A stretch of DNA of 64,000 nt, taken from assembly GCF_001428245.1 (NCBI RefSeq), contig NZ_LMRV01000031.1:104667-168666 (forward strand). The letters are read 5' to 3'. The notes beneath the pieces were generated by a model. That model saw only the letters and a program-made list of their open reading frames with translations, did not search any database and had not been told where the DNA came from. Numbering within the stretch: position 1 is the stretch's first letter; each line of letters starts with the position of its first letter. Shown here piece by piece: positions 47,691-56,959 of the stretch. Source of the stretch: Paenibacillus sp. Soil522 (GTDB lineage Bacteria; Bacillota; Bacilli; Paenibacillales; Paenibacillaceae). Both the position numbers and the translations under genes were made by a program.

Positions 47691-49061
47691 ATGAAACTCA
47701 TCCTGTTATCCGGCGGATCAGGAAAGCGGCTGTGGCCTTTGTCCAATGACGCAAGATCGAAGCAATTTCTAAAGGTGCTTGAGAACGACAACAACGAGCT
47801 TGTCTCTATGGTACAGCGGGTATGGAGTCAACTGGATAAGAGCGGATTGAGTGAGTCCAGCTACATTGCAACGAGCAAATCGCAAATCGAAATCATGCAG
47901 AGCCAGGTTGGTCCGGACGTTCCGCTAATCGTTGAACCTGAACGGCGGGATACCTTTCCAGCTATTGCACTCGCTGCTGCGTATCTCTACTCGATAAAGG
48001 GTGTTGGGTTGAACGAAGTCATCTCCATTCTCCCGGTTGATCCTTATGTGGAAAACCATTTCTTCGAAACTGTTAAAGAGTTAGAACATGTGCTGGAGCA
48101 GTCGAATGCGGATATGGCCTTGATTGGCGTTAATCCGACTTATCCTTCCTCTAAGTACGGCTATATCATTCCGACGGAAGAACAAACAGAAACGATGAAC
48201 TTTCGTCGTGTCAGCCATTTCCGTGAAAAGCCTTCGGAGGAGCAAGCGGTTGAACTAATCTCTCAACAAGCCCTATGGAATTGCGGTGTGTTCGCCTTCA
48301 AGCTCGGATATTTGGTCAACATCCTAGAACAAAAAGGCCTCCCTATTCAATATGAAGAACTTTCGAAACAGTATCATCTCCTTCCGAAGATAAGCTTCGA
48401 TTATGAAATCCTTGAGAAAACCGATAAAATCGTCGTTGTTCATTATGACGGTTATTGGAAAGACCTCGGTACCTGGAATACGCTGACGGAAGAAATGAGT
48501 AACTCGCAAATCGGTAAGGGGACCATAAGCGAAGATTGTATAAATACACATTTGATCAATGAAATCGATATTCCGGTTACTGTACTTGGTCTATCGGATG
48601 TGGTAGTGGCTGTCAGTCCCGATGGTATTTTGGTGACGGACAAAAGCGCCAGCCCAAGAATAAAGGACTTTATTAATTACGATCAGGGACCGATGTTTGA
48701 AGAAAGAAATTGGGGCTGGCTCAGAGTCCTTGATGACCAAGTTTATGAGGATGGGCGCACTGTAGCAACCAAACGAGTAGGAGTCAAAGAAGGAAAGAAC
48801 CTTGGTTACCGAATGCACCTGTATCGGGAAGAAGTCTGGACAATCATTAAGGGTGAAGGCGAATTTATCCAGAATGGAAACTATATGAAGGTAAAAGCCG
48901 GTAATATCCTCCATATCCCAATGAAGACGTTGCATAGTATAAAAGCAGTTAGTGAACTGGAAATGATTGTGGTTCAGAGCGGTCTTCAACGAGAAGAGAA
49001 TCAAATCGTTGAGATATTCAGCACATGGGATGAAGTTACTCAAAATTGTATGAACGTATAA
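47691..49061 (+). CDS. manC: mannose-1-phosphate guanylyltransferase / mannose-6-phosphate isomerase
   Basis: 456 residues from the ATG at 47691 after TGGAGG. The nucleotidyltransferase domain opens with LILLSGGSGKRLWPLSNDAR and SKQF. The C-terminal cupin (RNWGWLRVLDD; GYRMHLYREEVWTIIKGEGE; HIPMKTLHSIKA) is the type II phosphomannose isomerase. A bifunctional enzyme of this kind turns fructose-6-phosphate-derived mannose-6-P and mannose-1-P into GDP-mannose, the input for gmd and fcl. Confidence 0.88.
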   Translation: MKLILLSGGSGKRLWPLSNDARSKQFLKVLENDNNELVSMVQRVWSQLDKSGLSESSYIATSKSQIEIMQSQVGPDVPLIVEPERRDTFPAIALAAAYLYSIKGVGLNEVISILPVDPYVENHFFETVKELEHVLEQSNADMALIGVNPTYPSSKYGYIIPTEEQTETMNFRRVSHFREKPSEEQAVELISQQALWNCGVFAFKLGYLVNILEQKGLPIQYEELSKQYHLLPKISFDYEILEKTDKIVVVHYDGYWKDLGTWNTLTEEMSNSQIGKGTISEDCINTHLINEIDIPVTVLGLSDVVVAVSPDGILVTDKSASPRIKDFINYDQGPMFEERNWGWLRVLDDQVYEDGRTVATKRVGVKEGKNLGYRMHLYREEVWTIIKGEGEFIQNGNYMKVKAGNILHIPMKTLHSIKAVSELEMIVVQSGLQREENQIVEIFSTWDEVTQNCMNV

Positions 49062-49083
49062 GAAAGGCCTTGATTCGACTTGA

Positions 49084-49983
49084 GACGGTTACATTCTGCA
49101 AACAGGATCGATCCAGCCCGATCTTAGGCAGTTAAGGGAAGCGTATCTCAGCTATATGGAGAACTTGCCGAGCCATGTTAAACGGGAAAAACATTTTCTT
49201 CTTCAAGAGAAAGTGGATTTAGTTATTTCGGATATATCACCGGTGCCATTTGCTGCTGCGAATCAGGCTAATATTACTTCGGTAGGTATTTCAAACTTTA
49301 CATGGTTTACAGCTTACACCCAGATGCTGGATGAGAAGAAGCTTGAACCTCTATACCGTGCATATTCTTATATGGATTATTTTGTAAGTCTGGCAGGTGG
49401 TATCACAGAGCCTCGATGGGGACGACGTGGATACTCTCAAACTGGATTTTTTTGTCGTACGCCACATGACGAAGAAGTAAATCGACTCAAAGCTCAGTTC
49501 AATCCTGAAAATGCAAAGATAATTGTTTTCTTTGCAGTAGGGATGAGCATTTACGTCGATGATCTCAAACAAATGGCCATGTGGAACGATGATTCATGTC
49601 TCTTTATTGTCTCCAATAATATGAATGCCGACGGAGATAACATTATTCGAATACCCGAACATGTTACAGAGTCTCAGGATTATTTAGCGGTCTGCGATAT
49701 TGTCATCACAAAGCCCGGATGGGGAACGGTGAGTGAAGCTATCTCTTTAGGAAAACCGTTACTGCTCTTAGAAAGATCTTCATTCCTTGAGGATCGCAAT
49801 ACGGTAGAGGCATTAACCGAGCTTCATCCATATCGACTCATGGAATGGCAAGAGTTAAAGCATCTCCAAATAACGAGAGGGCTCATAACTTCGATTAAGA
49901 ATAACAGACCTAACCGTTCACTAAAGAACAAAGGCGAACCTTTACAAGAGATCGTTAATTTTATTAGACATTTAGTGAATTGA
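49084..49983 (+). pseudogene. N-terminally truncated MurG/GT28-like glycosyltransferase
   Basis: The frame opens after a TGA at 49081 and reads DGYILQTGSIQPDLRQLREA onwards with no good start or ribosome site; the first ATG is at 49156. VDLVISDISPVPFAAANQAN, FVSLAGGITEP and ITKPGWGTVSEAISLGKPLL (a GT28 donor-site motif) are present, so the C-terminal domain is complete. The N-terminal Rossmann start is missing. Directly after manC. It may be expressed from 49156 as a stub, but probably is not active. Confidence 0.6.
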
Positions 49984-50024
49984 AAAAAAACTCTAAATAA
50001 GCTTATATATCGGGAGTGATCCAA

Positions 50025-51356
50025 ATGAAAATTGCAATCATTGGCACCGGATACGTCGGTTTGGTATCCGGTGTTTGTTATTCGGAGCTAGGAAATAACG
50101 TGTACTGTGTAGATAAAGATCTTAATAAGATTGAGATGCTGCGTAATGGTGGCGTACCGATCTATGAACCGGGCTTACAACCGCTGCTTATACATAATGC
50201 GGACCAAGGGAGATTGAAATTCACGACAGATACCGTTGAAGCTGTAGCTGAAGCGGATCTTATCATTATTGCAGTAGGAACCCCGCCGCTTCCGAACGGT
50301 GAAGCGAATATGCAGTATATTGAAGCTGCGGCTAAAGAAATCGCACAAGCAATGAATGGTTACAAGGTTATCTGTGTAAAGAGTACAGTTCCAGTAGGTA
50401 CGAATGAACGTGTACGTACGATTATAGCCACTCATTATAAGGGTCAGTTCGATGTAGCTTCACTTCCGGAATTCCTGCGCGAAGGAACGGCTGTGAAGGA
50501 TACGCTGCATCCCGACCGTATTATCATCGGTGCTGAGAGTGAACATGCAGCAAAGCTCTTGAAAGAGCTGCACAGCCCTCTTACGGATGAAATTGTTGTC
50601 ACGGATATTCGGAGCGCAGAGATGATCAAGTATGCATCGAACGCTTTCCTAGCTACGAAGATCTCGTTCATCAATGAAATTGCAAATATATGCGAAAAAG
50701 TAGGAGCGGATGTGATCGAGGTAGCCAAAGGTATGGGGCTAGATCGACGCATCGGAGCATCTTTCTTGCGCGCCGGCATTGGCTATGGTGGGTCTTGTTT
50801 TCCTAAGGATACGAAGGCGCTTATCCAAATTGCGGGTAACGTAGAGTACGACTTCAAGCTTCTGAAGGCCGTAGTGGAAGTGAACCGTCATCAGCGCTAC
50901 GGTGTTCTCGATAAATTGTTCCAAGCGCTGGACAATGTATACGGGAAGACGATTGGCATCTGGGGGCTTGCCTTTAAGCCGGAAACAGATGACGTTCGTG
51001 AAGCTCCAGCCTTAGAGATCATTGACAGGCTCATTGAATTGGGAGCCAAAGTGAAGGTGTATGACCCGATAGCAATGGAGAGCTTCCGTCGCATGTATGA
51101 TAATCCGGCTATTACGTGGTGCGAGACAGCGATGGATGTCGCGCAAGGTAGCGAGGCACTTTGTTTACTGACGGAATGGAGCGAGTTCGTAACAGCTGAT
51201 CTCGCACAAGTCGAAGCTGCTTTAGCCCGTCCAGTGCTTATCGATGGGCGCAACGTCTTCAGCCTAGACCAAATTGGGAATACAGGCCTTTCTTACTATC
51301 CGGTAGGCAGGCCTGTTTTTCATAATAAAAGCCAGTATTCTCATTTGCCTGTATAA
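50025..51356 (+). CDS. ugd: UDP-glucose 6-dehydrogenase
   Basis: 443 residues from the ATG at 50025 after GGGAGTG. The N-terminal NAD site is [20 protein letters not shown]; the catalytic Cys is in GIGYGGSCFPKDTKALI; the C-terminal UDP-binding domain has IWGLAFKPETDDVREAPAL and IDGRNVF. It oxidises UDP-glucose to UDP-glucuronate, a possible acidic sugar for the polymer. It replaces the broken ugd 3 kb upstream. Confidence 0.94.
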   Translation: MKIAIIGTGYVGLVSGVCYSELGNNVYCVDKDLNKIEMLRNGGVPIYEPGLQPLLIHNADQGRLKFTTDTVEAVAEADLIIIAVGTPPLPNGEANMQYIEAAAKEIAQAMNGYKVICVKSTVPVGTNERVRTIIATHYKGQFDVASLPEFLREGTAVKDTLHPDRIIIGAESEHAAKLLKELHSPLTDEIVVTDIRSAEMIKYASNAFLATKISFINEIANICEKVGADVIEVAKGMGLDRRIGASFLRAGIGYGGSCFPKDTKALIQIAGNVEYDFKLLKAVVEVNRHQRYGVLDKLFQALDNVYGKTIGIWGLAFKPETDDVREAPALEIIDRLIELGAKVKVYDPIAMESFRRMYDNPAITWCETAMDVAQGSEALCLLTEWSEFVTADLAQVEAALARPVLIDGRNVFSLDQIGNTGLSYYPVGRPVFHNKSQYSHLPV

Positions 51357-51363
51357 ATAGATT

Positions 51364-51425
51364 AAACCTTCCTATAATCTATGACAGGGCATTAAGCCCT
51401 TTGGTAGAAGATGGGAAGGTTTTTC
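51364..51425 (+). terminator. terminator after ugd
   Basis: AAACCTTCC and GGAAGGTTT arms enclose a loop with an inner AGGGC/GCCCT hairpin, followed by TTTTC. It ends the cluster. Confidence 0.65.
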
Positions 51426-51428
51426 GTT

Positions 51429-51551
51429 ATGTCCAATTTCGAGGAAAAAGAGATGCATAGAGAAGATCCGCTATCGGTCTCCAGAAGCATTCTGACAGCG
51501 TTCTGATAGGAGCCCTGTTGTGGGTGCTCATATTGCTGTGGTAGTATGATC
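51429..51551 (+). pseudogene. possible broken small membrane protein
   Basis: ATG at 51429 gives MSNFEEKEMHREDPLSVSRS and then a stop at 51504. A frame one base away continues LIGALLWVLILLW, a single membrane helix. The two pieces look like a small tail-anchored protein with a frameshift. I do not recognise the family. Confidence 0.35.
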
Positions 51552-51582
51552 AAGCAGGCATCATTTTTAAGCTATTTAATGT

Positions 51583-51613
51583 AAAAGGATCCGATGAAAC
51601 CCGGATCCTTTTT
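51583..51613. terminator. bidirectional terminator
   Basis: AAAAGGATCCG and CGGATCCTTTT arms around ATGAAACC, with T on both sides. It lies between the plus-strand cluster end and the minus-strand fragment at 51617. Confidence 0.8.
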
Positions 51614-51616
51614 GCG

Positions 51617-51943
51617 TTATTCTTCATCTGCATTATCCTCCATGGCTTGGCCGGCTACGTTTACCAACCAATCCTGGTGTCCCTTTTCCTCCAAATGTTT
51701 GACCAACTCTACCTTTTTGCCTTCCGGAAGATAGAACGTGACTGGTGATAACCCAGTATCAATGAGGGTGCCTTCAAACTTAGAAACGATATGGCCTGCG
51801 GTAATAAATAATTTCAATTTATCAATCATATCCGGATGGGTCGACGGAAGGATATCCTTTAGCTCGGATTTTTTTACATCGACTAGGAGTCTATCCCCCT
51901 TGTCGACCGCATATTTGCCGGTCCCACCTGTTGAAACAATTCC
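51617..51943 (-). pseudogene. 5'-truncated gene of unknown function
   Basis: The minus-strand frame is open from just after a TGA at 51946-51944 and reads STGGTGKYAVDKGDRLLVDV, later FITAGHIVSKFEGTLIDTG and TFYLPEGKKVELVKHLEEKG. The first canonical start (ATG 51829) is well inside. It is cut close to where IS1380 transposase text begins, so an insertion probably removed the 5' part. I do not recognise the family. Confidence 0.5.
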
Positions 51944-51978
51944 TCAATGATTAAATAAATCATCGAATCTAGCGTGGT

Positions 51979-52905
51979 GGGGATCTGAGTTCTCGCGGTG
52001 GTTTGATCCTAATCGGACAACTACTGGCGAAGACCTCATTAAATAAACGTCTAAACCATAGTGTCGTTGGAGAAACAAAAGTCCCTGACATCTCCCACGC
52101 GGATAATGTCCGTGCCTATCTCGGATCACTCTGCCAAGGAAAAAATGATTTTGATCACATCGAGCCCTTTCGCAGTGATGTGTTCTATGCAAAAGCCTTA
52201 TGCATTCGCAACATTCCTTCCAATCCGACCATGCCCAACGATTTGATCAGGCAGCCCTAAGCAAGCAGTGGCAGAAGATTGTATTGGAAGAATCGGCCAA
52301 ACTCCTTAAACAGGAAAAAGCTCCGCTAACTCCTCTGCAGATTCGGGTAGACGGGGAAACGAAAGCTTATATGCAGCTTGATCTGGATGTTTCGCCCTTT
52401 GACAACTCCAAAACGAAGAAGGAAGGCTTCTCCAGAACGTATAAAGGGGTTGATGGATATGCCCCTTTCTTTGCCTATCTTGGACAAGAAGGATATGGCG
52501 TTAACGTAGAGCTTCGCACGGGTTCCGCTCACTCTCAGAAAGAGGCTGACGACTTTATTGATCAAAGCATTCGGTATGCGTGCACGATTACAGATGTACC
52601 GATACTGGCTCGATTTGATGCAGGTAATGATGCTGCTGATACGGTCAATACCTGTCTGTATTACGAACAAGATCTGTTATCAAACGGAACTAGCGAAAAG
52701 AATCACCCGAGAAATGGCTTATGACCGCTCAGGAGCAAGGTCGCTGCGAAGAAGTTCGTCCTGGCAAAAAGGTTTATCTAGGGTCTATGACCGTACAGCC
52801 GAAAAAGTTCATTAAACCCGTACAACTGGTGTACAAGGTCATTGAACGTTCTTCCGAGAAAGATGGTTAATTACTATTAGTTCCTACTATTGAAGTCGCT
52901 ACCTT
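51979..52905 (+). pseudogene. decayed IS1380-family transposase
   Basis: Three frames in succession. LSSRGGLILIGQLLAKTSL and ISHADNVRAYLGSLCQGKND; then after a frameshift near 52235 QRFDQAALSKQW, LDLDVSPFDNSKTKKEGFSR, TYKGVDGYAPFFAYLGQEGY and ILARFDAGNDAADT; then after a second shift near 52700 EEVRPGKKVYLGS, a stop and LLLVPTIEV. DVSPFDNSxTKKEG and the RxDxGND motif are IS1380 DDE hallmarks. Inactive. Confidence 0.8.
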
Positions 52906-52929
52906 CAGGACGACATTGCTGTGTTCGGA

Positions 52930-53044
52930 AGAGGAAGTTGATATGGCACATAACTTAGGGTTTCAAGTTATCATTGAAGGTGTAGAAGACTTAAATCAGT
53001 TGAAGGAAATTTTAGGAAATGTACAAAAGGGGAGTAACGCTTGA
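52930..53044 (+). pseudogene. EAL-domain fragment
   Basis: One frame reads EEVDMAHNLGFQVIIEGVED and LNQLKEILGNVQ to a TGA. This is the MAHxLGxxVIxEGVE strand-helix of EAL c-di-GMP phosphodiesterases, which carries the catalytic-site Glu. Nothing else of the domain is present here. Confidence 0.65.
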
Positions 53045-53095
53045 AAGCCACGCGCTTGAAATCTTACTATATTAAAACAACAAAAAGGATTTGAT

Positions 53096-54112
53096 ATGTT
53101 GTCTTCAAATGTGAAACGAATGAAGCCATGGATAAAATGGACTCTCAGCAGTCTACTAGGTCTACTTGTTCTTGTCTTATGCGGTATAGGATATTTGTAC
53201 TATCAAGTAAAGTCAATTTCTTTAGAGGACATCAAGGACAGACAAGTATCCAGTGCAGTGGAGCAAGTAACTGACTCAACTGAGAAAGAGGCCCCCAAAG
53301 CTTTAGAGGGAGCTGTTGGGAAAGCAAATGAGTTTACTAATAAAGAGATAGAGACACAAGATGCCTTGGATGTAGCTGCAATACTTCTAAATTCTGGTCT
53401 TAGTTTCAAAGAAATTTACTGGTTACAGGGAAGCGCTTCTGAGGATATATCTATAGAAGAAAAGCAAAGGATTCGAGAGGTTCTCTTGGAAAAGCTGTCA
53501 AAAGAGGAGATAGAAGCACTTCGTTCTATTACTACCCAATATGGTAAAGGTTTAATTATTTTAGATCCTAATTACCCCATCGAGGCTGTTGGAGTTAAGG
53601 ATGAGAAAGAACGTTTACGCATTTTAAATGAAGCGAAAGAGAAACAAGTCAATACGGATCAGTCAATAGACCAATTAGATCAAACCGTAGCTGAGCCCAA
53701 TACGTCTGACTCTAAGTCTTCTTTAAAGCCTCTTACTGAAGAACAAAAGGTTGTAAAGGAGCAAATTCAGAAAACATACAACTCTAAATTAGGTGCATTA
53801 AAAGCTGATTGTGTTTCGAAGAGTACTATACTGCTCTCCGAGTTAGTTAGCGATATTAAGCATAGACAAGCAAATGGGGAGAAAGTTTCTATTGATCTAT
53901 TACAGAATACATACTTACCTAGGATCGTATCATCGGAAGGCCATTGTGATCGAGAATTTTCCGATATGTTAGAAAGTGCTAAGGAAAGATATAAAGCAGA
54001 AGGCCTAAATATCAACGAACTAGATGCATGGCAGTCTGAATACAACGAAGCTAAAGAGCAGACTCAATCGAAGGCTATTTTGCAAATAAGTAACTTATTA
54101 ACGGAGAAATAG
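53096..54112 (+). CDS. membrane-anchored coiled-coil protein, unknown
   Basis: 338 residues; AAGGATT lies seven bases before the ATG. One membrane helix at about 13-34 after a basic start (VKRMKPWIKW). The rest is extracytoplasmic, rich in Glu, Lys and Gln, and largely helical, with a low-complexity acidic stretch near 200-225 and two cysteines (near 250 and 293) that could form a disulfide. No family recognised. It has its own terminator. An intact gene in a region otherwise full of debris suggests it is under selection. Confidence 0.7.
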   Translation: MLSSNVKRMKPWIKWTLSSLLGLLVLVLCGIGYLYYQVKSISLEDIKDRQVSSAVEQVTDSTEKEAPKALEGAVGKANEFTNKEIETQDALDVAAILLNSGLSFKEIYWLQGSASEDISIEEKQRIREVLLEKLSKEEIEALRSITTQYGKGLIILDPNYPIEAVGVKDEKERLRILNEAKEKQVNTDQSIDQLDQTVAEPNTSDSKSSLKPLTEEQKVVKEQIQKTYNSKLGALKADCVSKSTILLSELVSDIKHRQANGEKVSIDLLQNTYLPRIVSSEGHCDREFSDMLESAKERYKAEGLNINELDAWQSEYNEAKEQTQSKAILQISNLLTEK

Positions 54113-54145
54113 AGTTGAATATTTGTTTGATTAACTGTGATTAAT

Positions 54146-54186
54146 GAAAGGAGCCTTGAAGTATTTTTAAGGCTCATTTCTTATTT
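54146..54186 (+). terminator. terminator of the membrane-anchored protein gene
   Basis: GAAAGGAGCCTT and AAGGCTCATTTC arms, one mismatch, followed by TTATTTAT. Confidence 0.7.
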
Positions 54187-54368
54187 ATCTGAGATATCTA
54201 CTTTCCGTAATAACGACTATCTTCTCAATTTTTTCGTTTGGAGTTCCGGAATTTATACCAAAGATCTGGGATGGGCTTTAACTGCTATTTCACAGTGGTG
54301 TGATGGCAAGAGATCATATCCATATAGTGGTTCTTGCCATTATGATCCTAATTAGGTCCAACAAATCA

Positions 54369-54397
54369 TATACATCCTTCCGCAATTTTGTTAAAAT
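54369..54397 (+). promoter_or_regulatory. promoter of riboswitch 2 transcript
   Basis: TATACA (54369-54374), 17 bases, TAAAAT (54392-54397). It ends 25 bases before the aptamer. Confidence 0.5.
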
Positions 54398-54421
54398 ACG
54401 ATTAAATATTAAACATAAACC

Positions 54422-54546
54422 GTACGATAAAGGCAAAGCCATTGAAAGATGGCGACGCAAAGCTAGAGGGGCTTATCTGTGGACAGACTGCCAGCCAGCT
54501 ACCGAATATCGTGCCTCCCGTTGTGGTTTATGTAGGAACATGGAGG
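54422..54546 (+). promoter_or_regulatory. cyclic-di-GMP-I (GEMM-I) riboswitch 2
   Basis: The aptamer (54422-54514): P1 GTACGATA with TATCGTGC, hairpin GCCATT-GAAA-GATGGC with GNRA loop, conserved GGCGACGCAAAGCTAGAGG, and CTGCCAGCCAGCTACCGA. CCTCC (54514-54518) overlaps the 3' edge of P1 and can pair with the GGAGG (54542-54546) of the next gene. Layout and linker resemble riboswitch 1, so both probably control translation. Confidence 0.87.
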
Positions 54547-54554
54547 ATAATGCT

Positions 54555-54713
54555 ATGATCAAACGCGCAAGTATTGTACGCGAGTGGCATCAGCTTTCTA
54601 TTTTATTTCAAGAGATGCTGTTGGAAGGCTGCTTGGATGAAGCCAAACGCATGGAGATTTATTTGAAAATTATTCGTCACAAAAATAAACTAGCGGGTCT
54701 TGCTCTATCATAA
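54555..54713 (+). CDS. 52-residue protein under a c-di-GMP riboswitch
   Basis: ATG at 54555, eight bases after GGAGG; the ATG at 54540 would overlap the ribosome site. The product begins MIKRASIVREWHQLSILFQE, then MLLEGCLDEAKRMEIYLKII. It is probably two amphipathic helices, basic, without a membrane segment. I do not recognise it. It is the only gene between riboswitch 2 and a terminator. A size like Spo0E-type small regulators is noted, but their motif is absent. Confidence 0.65.
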   Translation: MIKRASIVREWHQLSILFQEMLLEGCLDEAKRMEIYLKIIRHKNKLAGLALS

Positions 54714-54726
54714 GCCCCGCATCAGA

Positions 54727-54776
54727 AAGAGGGGGGAGTAGAGAAGTCGCGTTGACTTTCGTGCTCCTCCCTTTTT
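54727..54776 (+). terminator. terminator of riboswitch 2 transcript
   Basis: AGAGGGGGGAGTA pairs with TGCTCCTCCCTTT, with inner AAGTC/GACTT, followed by TTTTTC. Confidence 0.75.
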
Positions 54777-54824
54777 CGAATACATAATTAAGTAATTTTG
54801 TTCCACAGAGAGGAGAATTAGTAG

Positions 54825-55868
54825 ATGGCGATACTAGTAACAGGAGGGGCAGGTTATATTGGAAGTCATACCTGCCTGGAGCTCTTAAACAGCGGTTATG
54901 AAGTGGTTGTTGTTGATAATTTGTCTAACAGTAATGTTGTAGCCTTAGAACGAGTACATAAGCTTGCAGGCAAACCGGTAACGTTTTATGAGGTAGACTT
55001 ATTGGATAAGGAGGGTCTGGAAGCCGTCTTCTCGGAAAATAAGATCGATGCGGTAATCCATTTTGCCGGATACAAAGCAGTCGGCGAGTCAGTCGAAATT
55101 CCTCTTAATTATTACCAGAATAATATTACGGGAACGCTTATTCTTTGCCAGGTCATGCAGGCCTTTAATGTGAAGAAAATAGTATTCAGCTCCTCGGCAA
55201 CTGTATATGCTCCTACTGCTTCTGGAGAGGCCATATCCGAGGATTTTCCTCTGGGGGCTACTAATCCCTATGGGCGCACGAAATTGATGATAGAGGAGAT
55301 CCTGCGCGATCTTTATGTATCGGATAATAGCTGGAGCATTTCACTGCTGCGCTATTTCAATCCGGTGGGCTCTCACGAAAGCGGTCAAATTGGCGAGGAC
55401 CCGAGCGGCATTCCTAACAATTTAACGCCATATATTACGCAGGTAGCGGTAGGCAAGCTGAAACAGCTTCGCGTGTTTGGCGACGACTACCCAACGTCAG
55501 ACGGGACAGGGATAAGGGATTATATCCATGTGGTGGATCTCGCCCTGGGGCATTTGAAGGCCATCGATAAGGTCATGACAACCGCCGGCGTAGAAGCCTA
55601 CAATCTTGGTACCGGTAAAGGATACAGCGTGCTGGAGATGATCCATGCTTTCGAACAAGCGTCGGGCAGGAGCATTCCTTACGCGATTATAGATAGAAGA
55701 CCGGGTGACATTGCGATATGTTATTCCGATGCCTCTAAGGCGAAACAGGAATTAGGCTGGGTTGCTGAGAGAGGGATCGATGAAATGTGCGCGGATGCTT
55801 GGCGCTGGCAGCTGAATAACCCGAACGGTTACGAAGCTAGCGAGGAGTCAATGAGTATCGTGAAATAG
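54825..55868 (+). CDS. galE: UDP-glucose 4-epimerase
   Basis: 347 residues; AGAGGAG precedes the ATG. NAD site [50 protein letters not shown] (Tyr-Lys), [12 protein letters not shown] and [13 protein letters not shown]. It interconverts UDP-glucose and UDP-galactose and so supplies galactose (or GalNAc in some forms) for polymer synthesis. It stands alone, with a terminator on each side. Confidence 0.94.
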   Translation: MAILVTGGAGYIGSHTCLELLNSGYEVVVVDNLSNSNVVALERVHKLAGKPVTFYEVDLLDKEGLEAVFSENKIDAVIHFAGYKAVGESVEIPLNYYQNNITGTLILCQVMQAFNVKKIVFSSSATVYAPTASGEAISEDFPLGATNPYGRTKLMIEEILRDLYVSDNSWSISLLRYFNPVGSHESGQIGEDPSGIPNNLTPYITQVAVGKLKQLRVFGDDYPTSDGTGIRDYIHVVDLALGHLKAIDKVMTTAGVEAYNLGTGKGYSVLEMIHAFEQASGRSIPYAIIDRRPGDIAICYSDASKAKQELGWVAERGIDEMCADAWRWQLNNPNGYEASEESMSIVK

Positions 55869-55879
55869 CGCTTGAGCGG

Positions 55880-55922
55880 AAAAATGCTGATGTCTCATAT
55901 CCTATGAGACATCAGCATTTTT
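55880..55922 (+). terminator. terminator of galE
   Basis: Perfect 19-bp arms (55880-55898 and 55904-55922) around ATCCT, ending in T. Confidence 0.9.
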
Positions 55923-56027
55923 GAATTTCGCTTCTGAATCCCCGATGGATACTTAGCAGATGCACAATGATTCCCCCCTTAACAGAACATCAACAATGAA
56001 AAGGTAAGTCCTCCATATACGGCTTAA

Positions 56028-56559
56028 TTAATTTATTGCAGCACGGTAGCTTGCAGGCTGCTTATTCCGAAATAGGATTTGCAGCTGATTCAATATTTTC
56101 GTAAGATTTGCCCGTTCTGCCTCATCAATTAAAAGCTCTATGCCATATTCGTAATTATGCTCTCCTGCCTCCCGGGAAGCATAAACGGTCTGTTTAGGCA
56201 TGAGCTTTCCTTTTATCAGTATTTTGCCGAACTCTTGCGCGGTTACGGCTTTGCTGTACAAATAACCTTGAATTTTGTTGCACTGCATTCTTCGTAAAAT
56301 AGCTAACTGCTCCTACTGATATTCGCATTGGAACACCGGCAGTCTCCCCCCATTTAATTTGCTGACAAACGGTCTCAAGGACCCGCATTCCAATGGAATG
56401 AATGGATCCGTTCTTCTCCGATAAGGAAATAAACTCACCCGGCGCCAGTTCTCCCCAGTTCGGATGATTCCACCTTATAAGAGCCTCTGCACTTACAATC
56501 TGATTGGTAGCCGTATTTATTCTCGGTTGATAGTAGACTTCAAACTCTTCCCAGTTCAA
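56028..56559 (-). pseudogene. EAL-domain gene with deleted middle
   Basis: The minus strand encodes EEFEVYYQPRINTATNQIVS, AEALIRWNHPNWGELAPGEF and GMRVLETVCQQIKW, the first half of an EAL domain with its E-A-L signature. Another frame starts abruptly with QCNKIQGYLYSKAVTAQEFG, the domain end, and runs into a PilZ-unlike helical tail. About 120 residues with further metal ligands are missing. The 5' end is cut at 56560, where a different remnant begins on the other strand. Non-functional. Confidence 0.75.
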
Positions 56560-56560
56560 T

Positions 56561-56713
56561 ATGCCGGTTCCGGGTCAATTGCTTGCAGGAAAATATAAGC
56601 TGTTAGTCGTAATTATCGACCCGGACAGCGGGAAATCCGGCATCCAATTGGGAATAGAGGGAATGAGAAGTGACGGCTGGTATGAATTAAACGATGTTCT
56701 TTTGAATATATAA
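56561..56713 (+). pseudogene. C-terminal scrap of a secreted glycosidase-like (DUF4832-type) protein
   Basis: A 50-codon frame includes LAGKYKLLVVIIDPDSGKSG, then GIEGMRSDGWYELNDVLL. The pattern GxYxLxVxIxDPxSGK..I.LGIEG...DGWYxL recalls the C-terminal beta-domain of DUF4832-type proteins. The rest of the gene is absent. It abuts the EAL remnant at 56560, which marks a rearrangement joint. Confidence 0.4.
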
Positions 56714-56772
56714 AATATTATTCTTTTAAATTCGACAAATACCAGTATTTTAGTACTTATATTAAGGGTTAC

Positions 56773-56794
56773 TTTATGCTACGATAAGCATAAA
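56773..56794. promoter_or_regulatory. inverted repeat in the pel-like operon leader
   Basis: TTTATGCT-N6-AGCATAAA, 166 bases before the PelF-type start. A second dyad, AGGAA-N4-TTCCT, lies near 56891-56904. They may be an operator and a leader hairpin. No GEMM aptamer was seen in this 245-base leader. Confidence 0.4.
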
Positions 56795-56959
56795 AAAGTG
56801 TCGAAAGTATTAAGAAATTGTTGGATCTAATGGTAGATTGATGAATTAGTATTAGAAAGATATAACAGGACTAACGGGTCATATAACTAGGAACATATTC
56901 CTGGTCGTAACTTTCCTAATTCATCACCCCATATTTTTCCGGAAAGCCAGGGATAACGG

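Noticed and set aside
56714..56959. A third c-di-GMP riboswitch in the pel-like leader
   Set aside because: I looked for the GACGCAAAGC core and the GNRA hairpin and found neither; only simple dyads are present.
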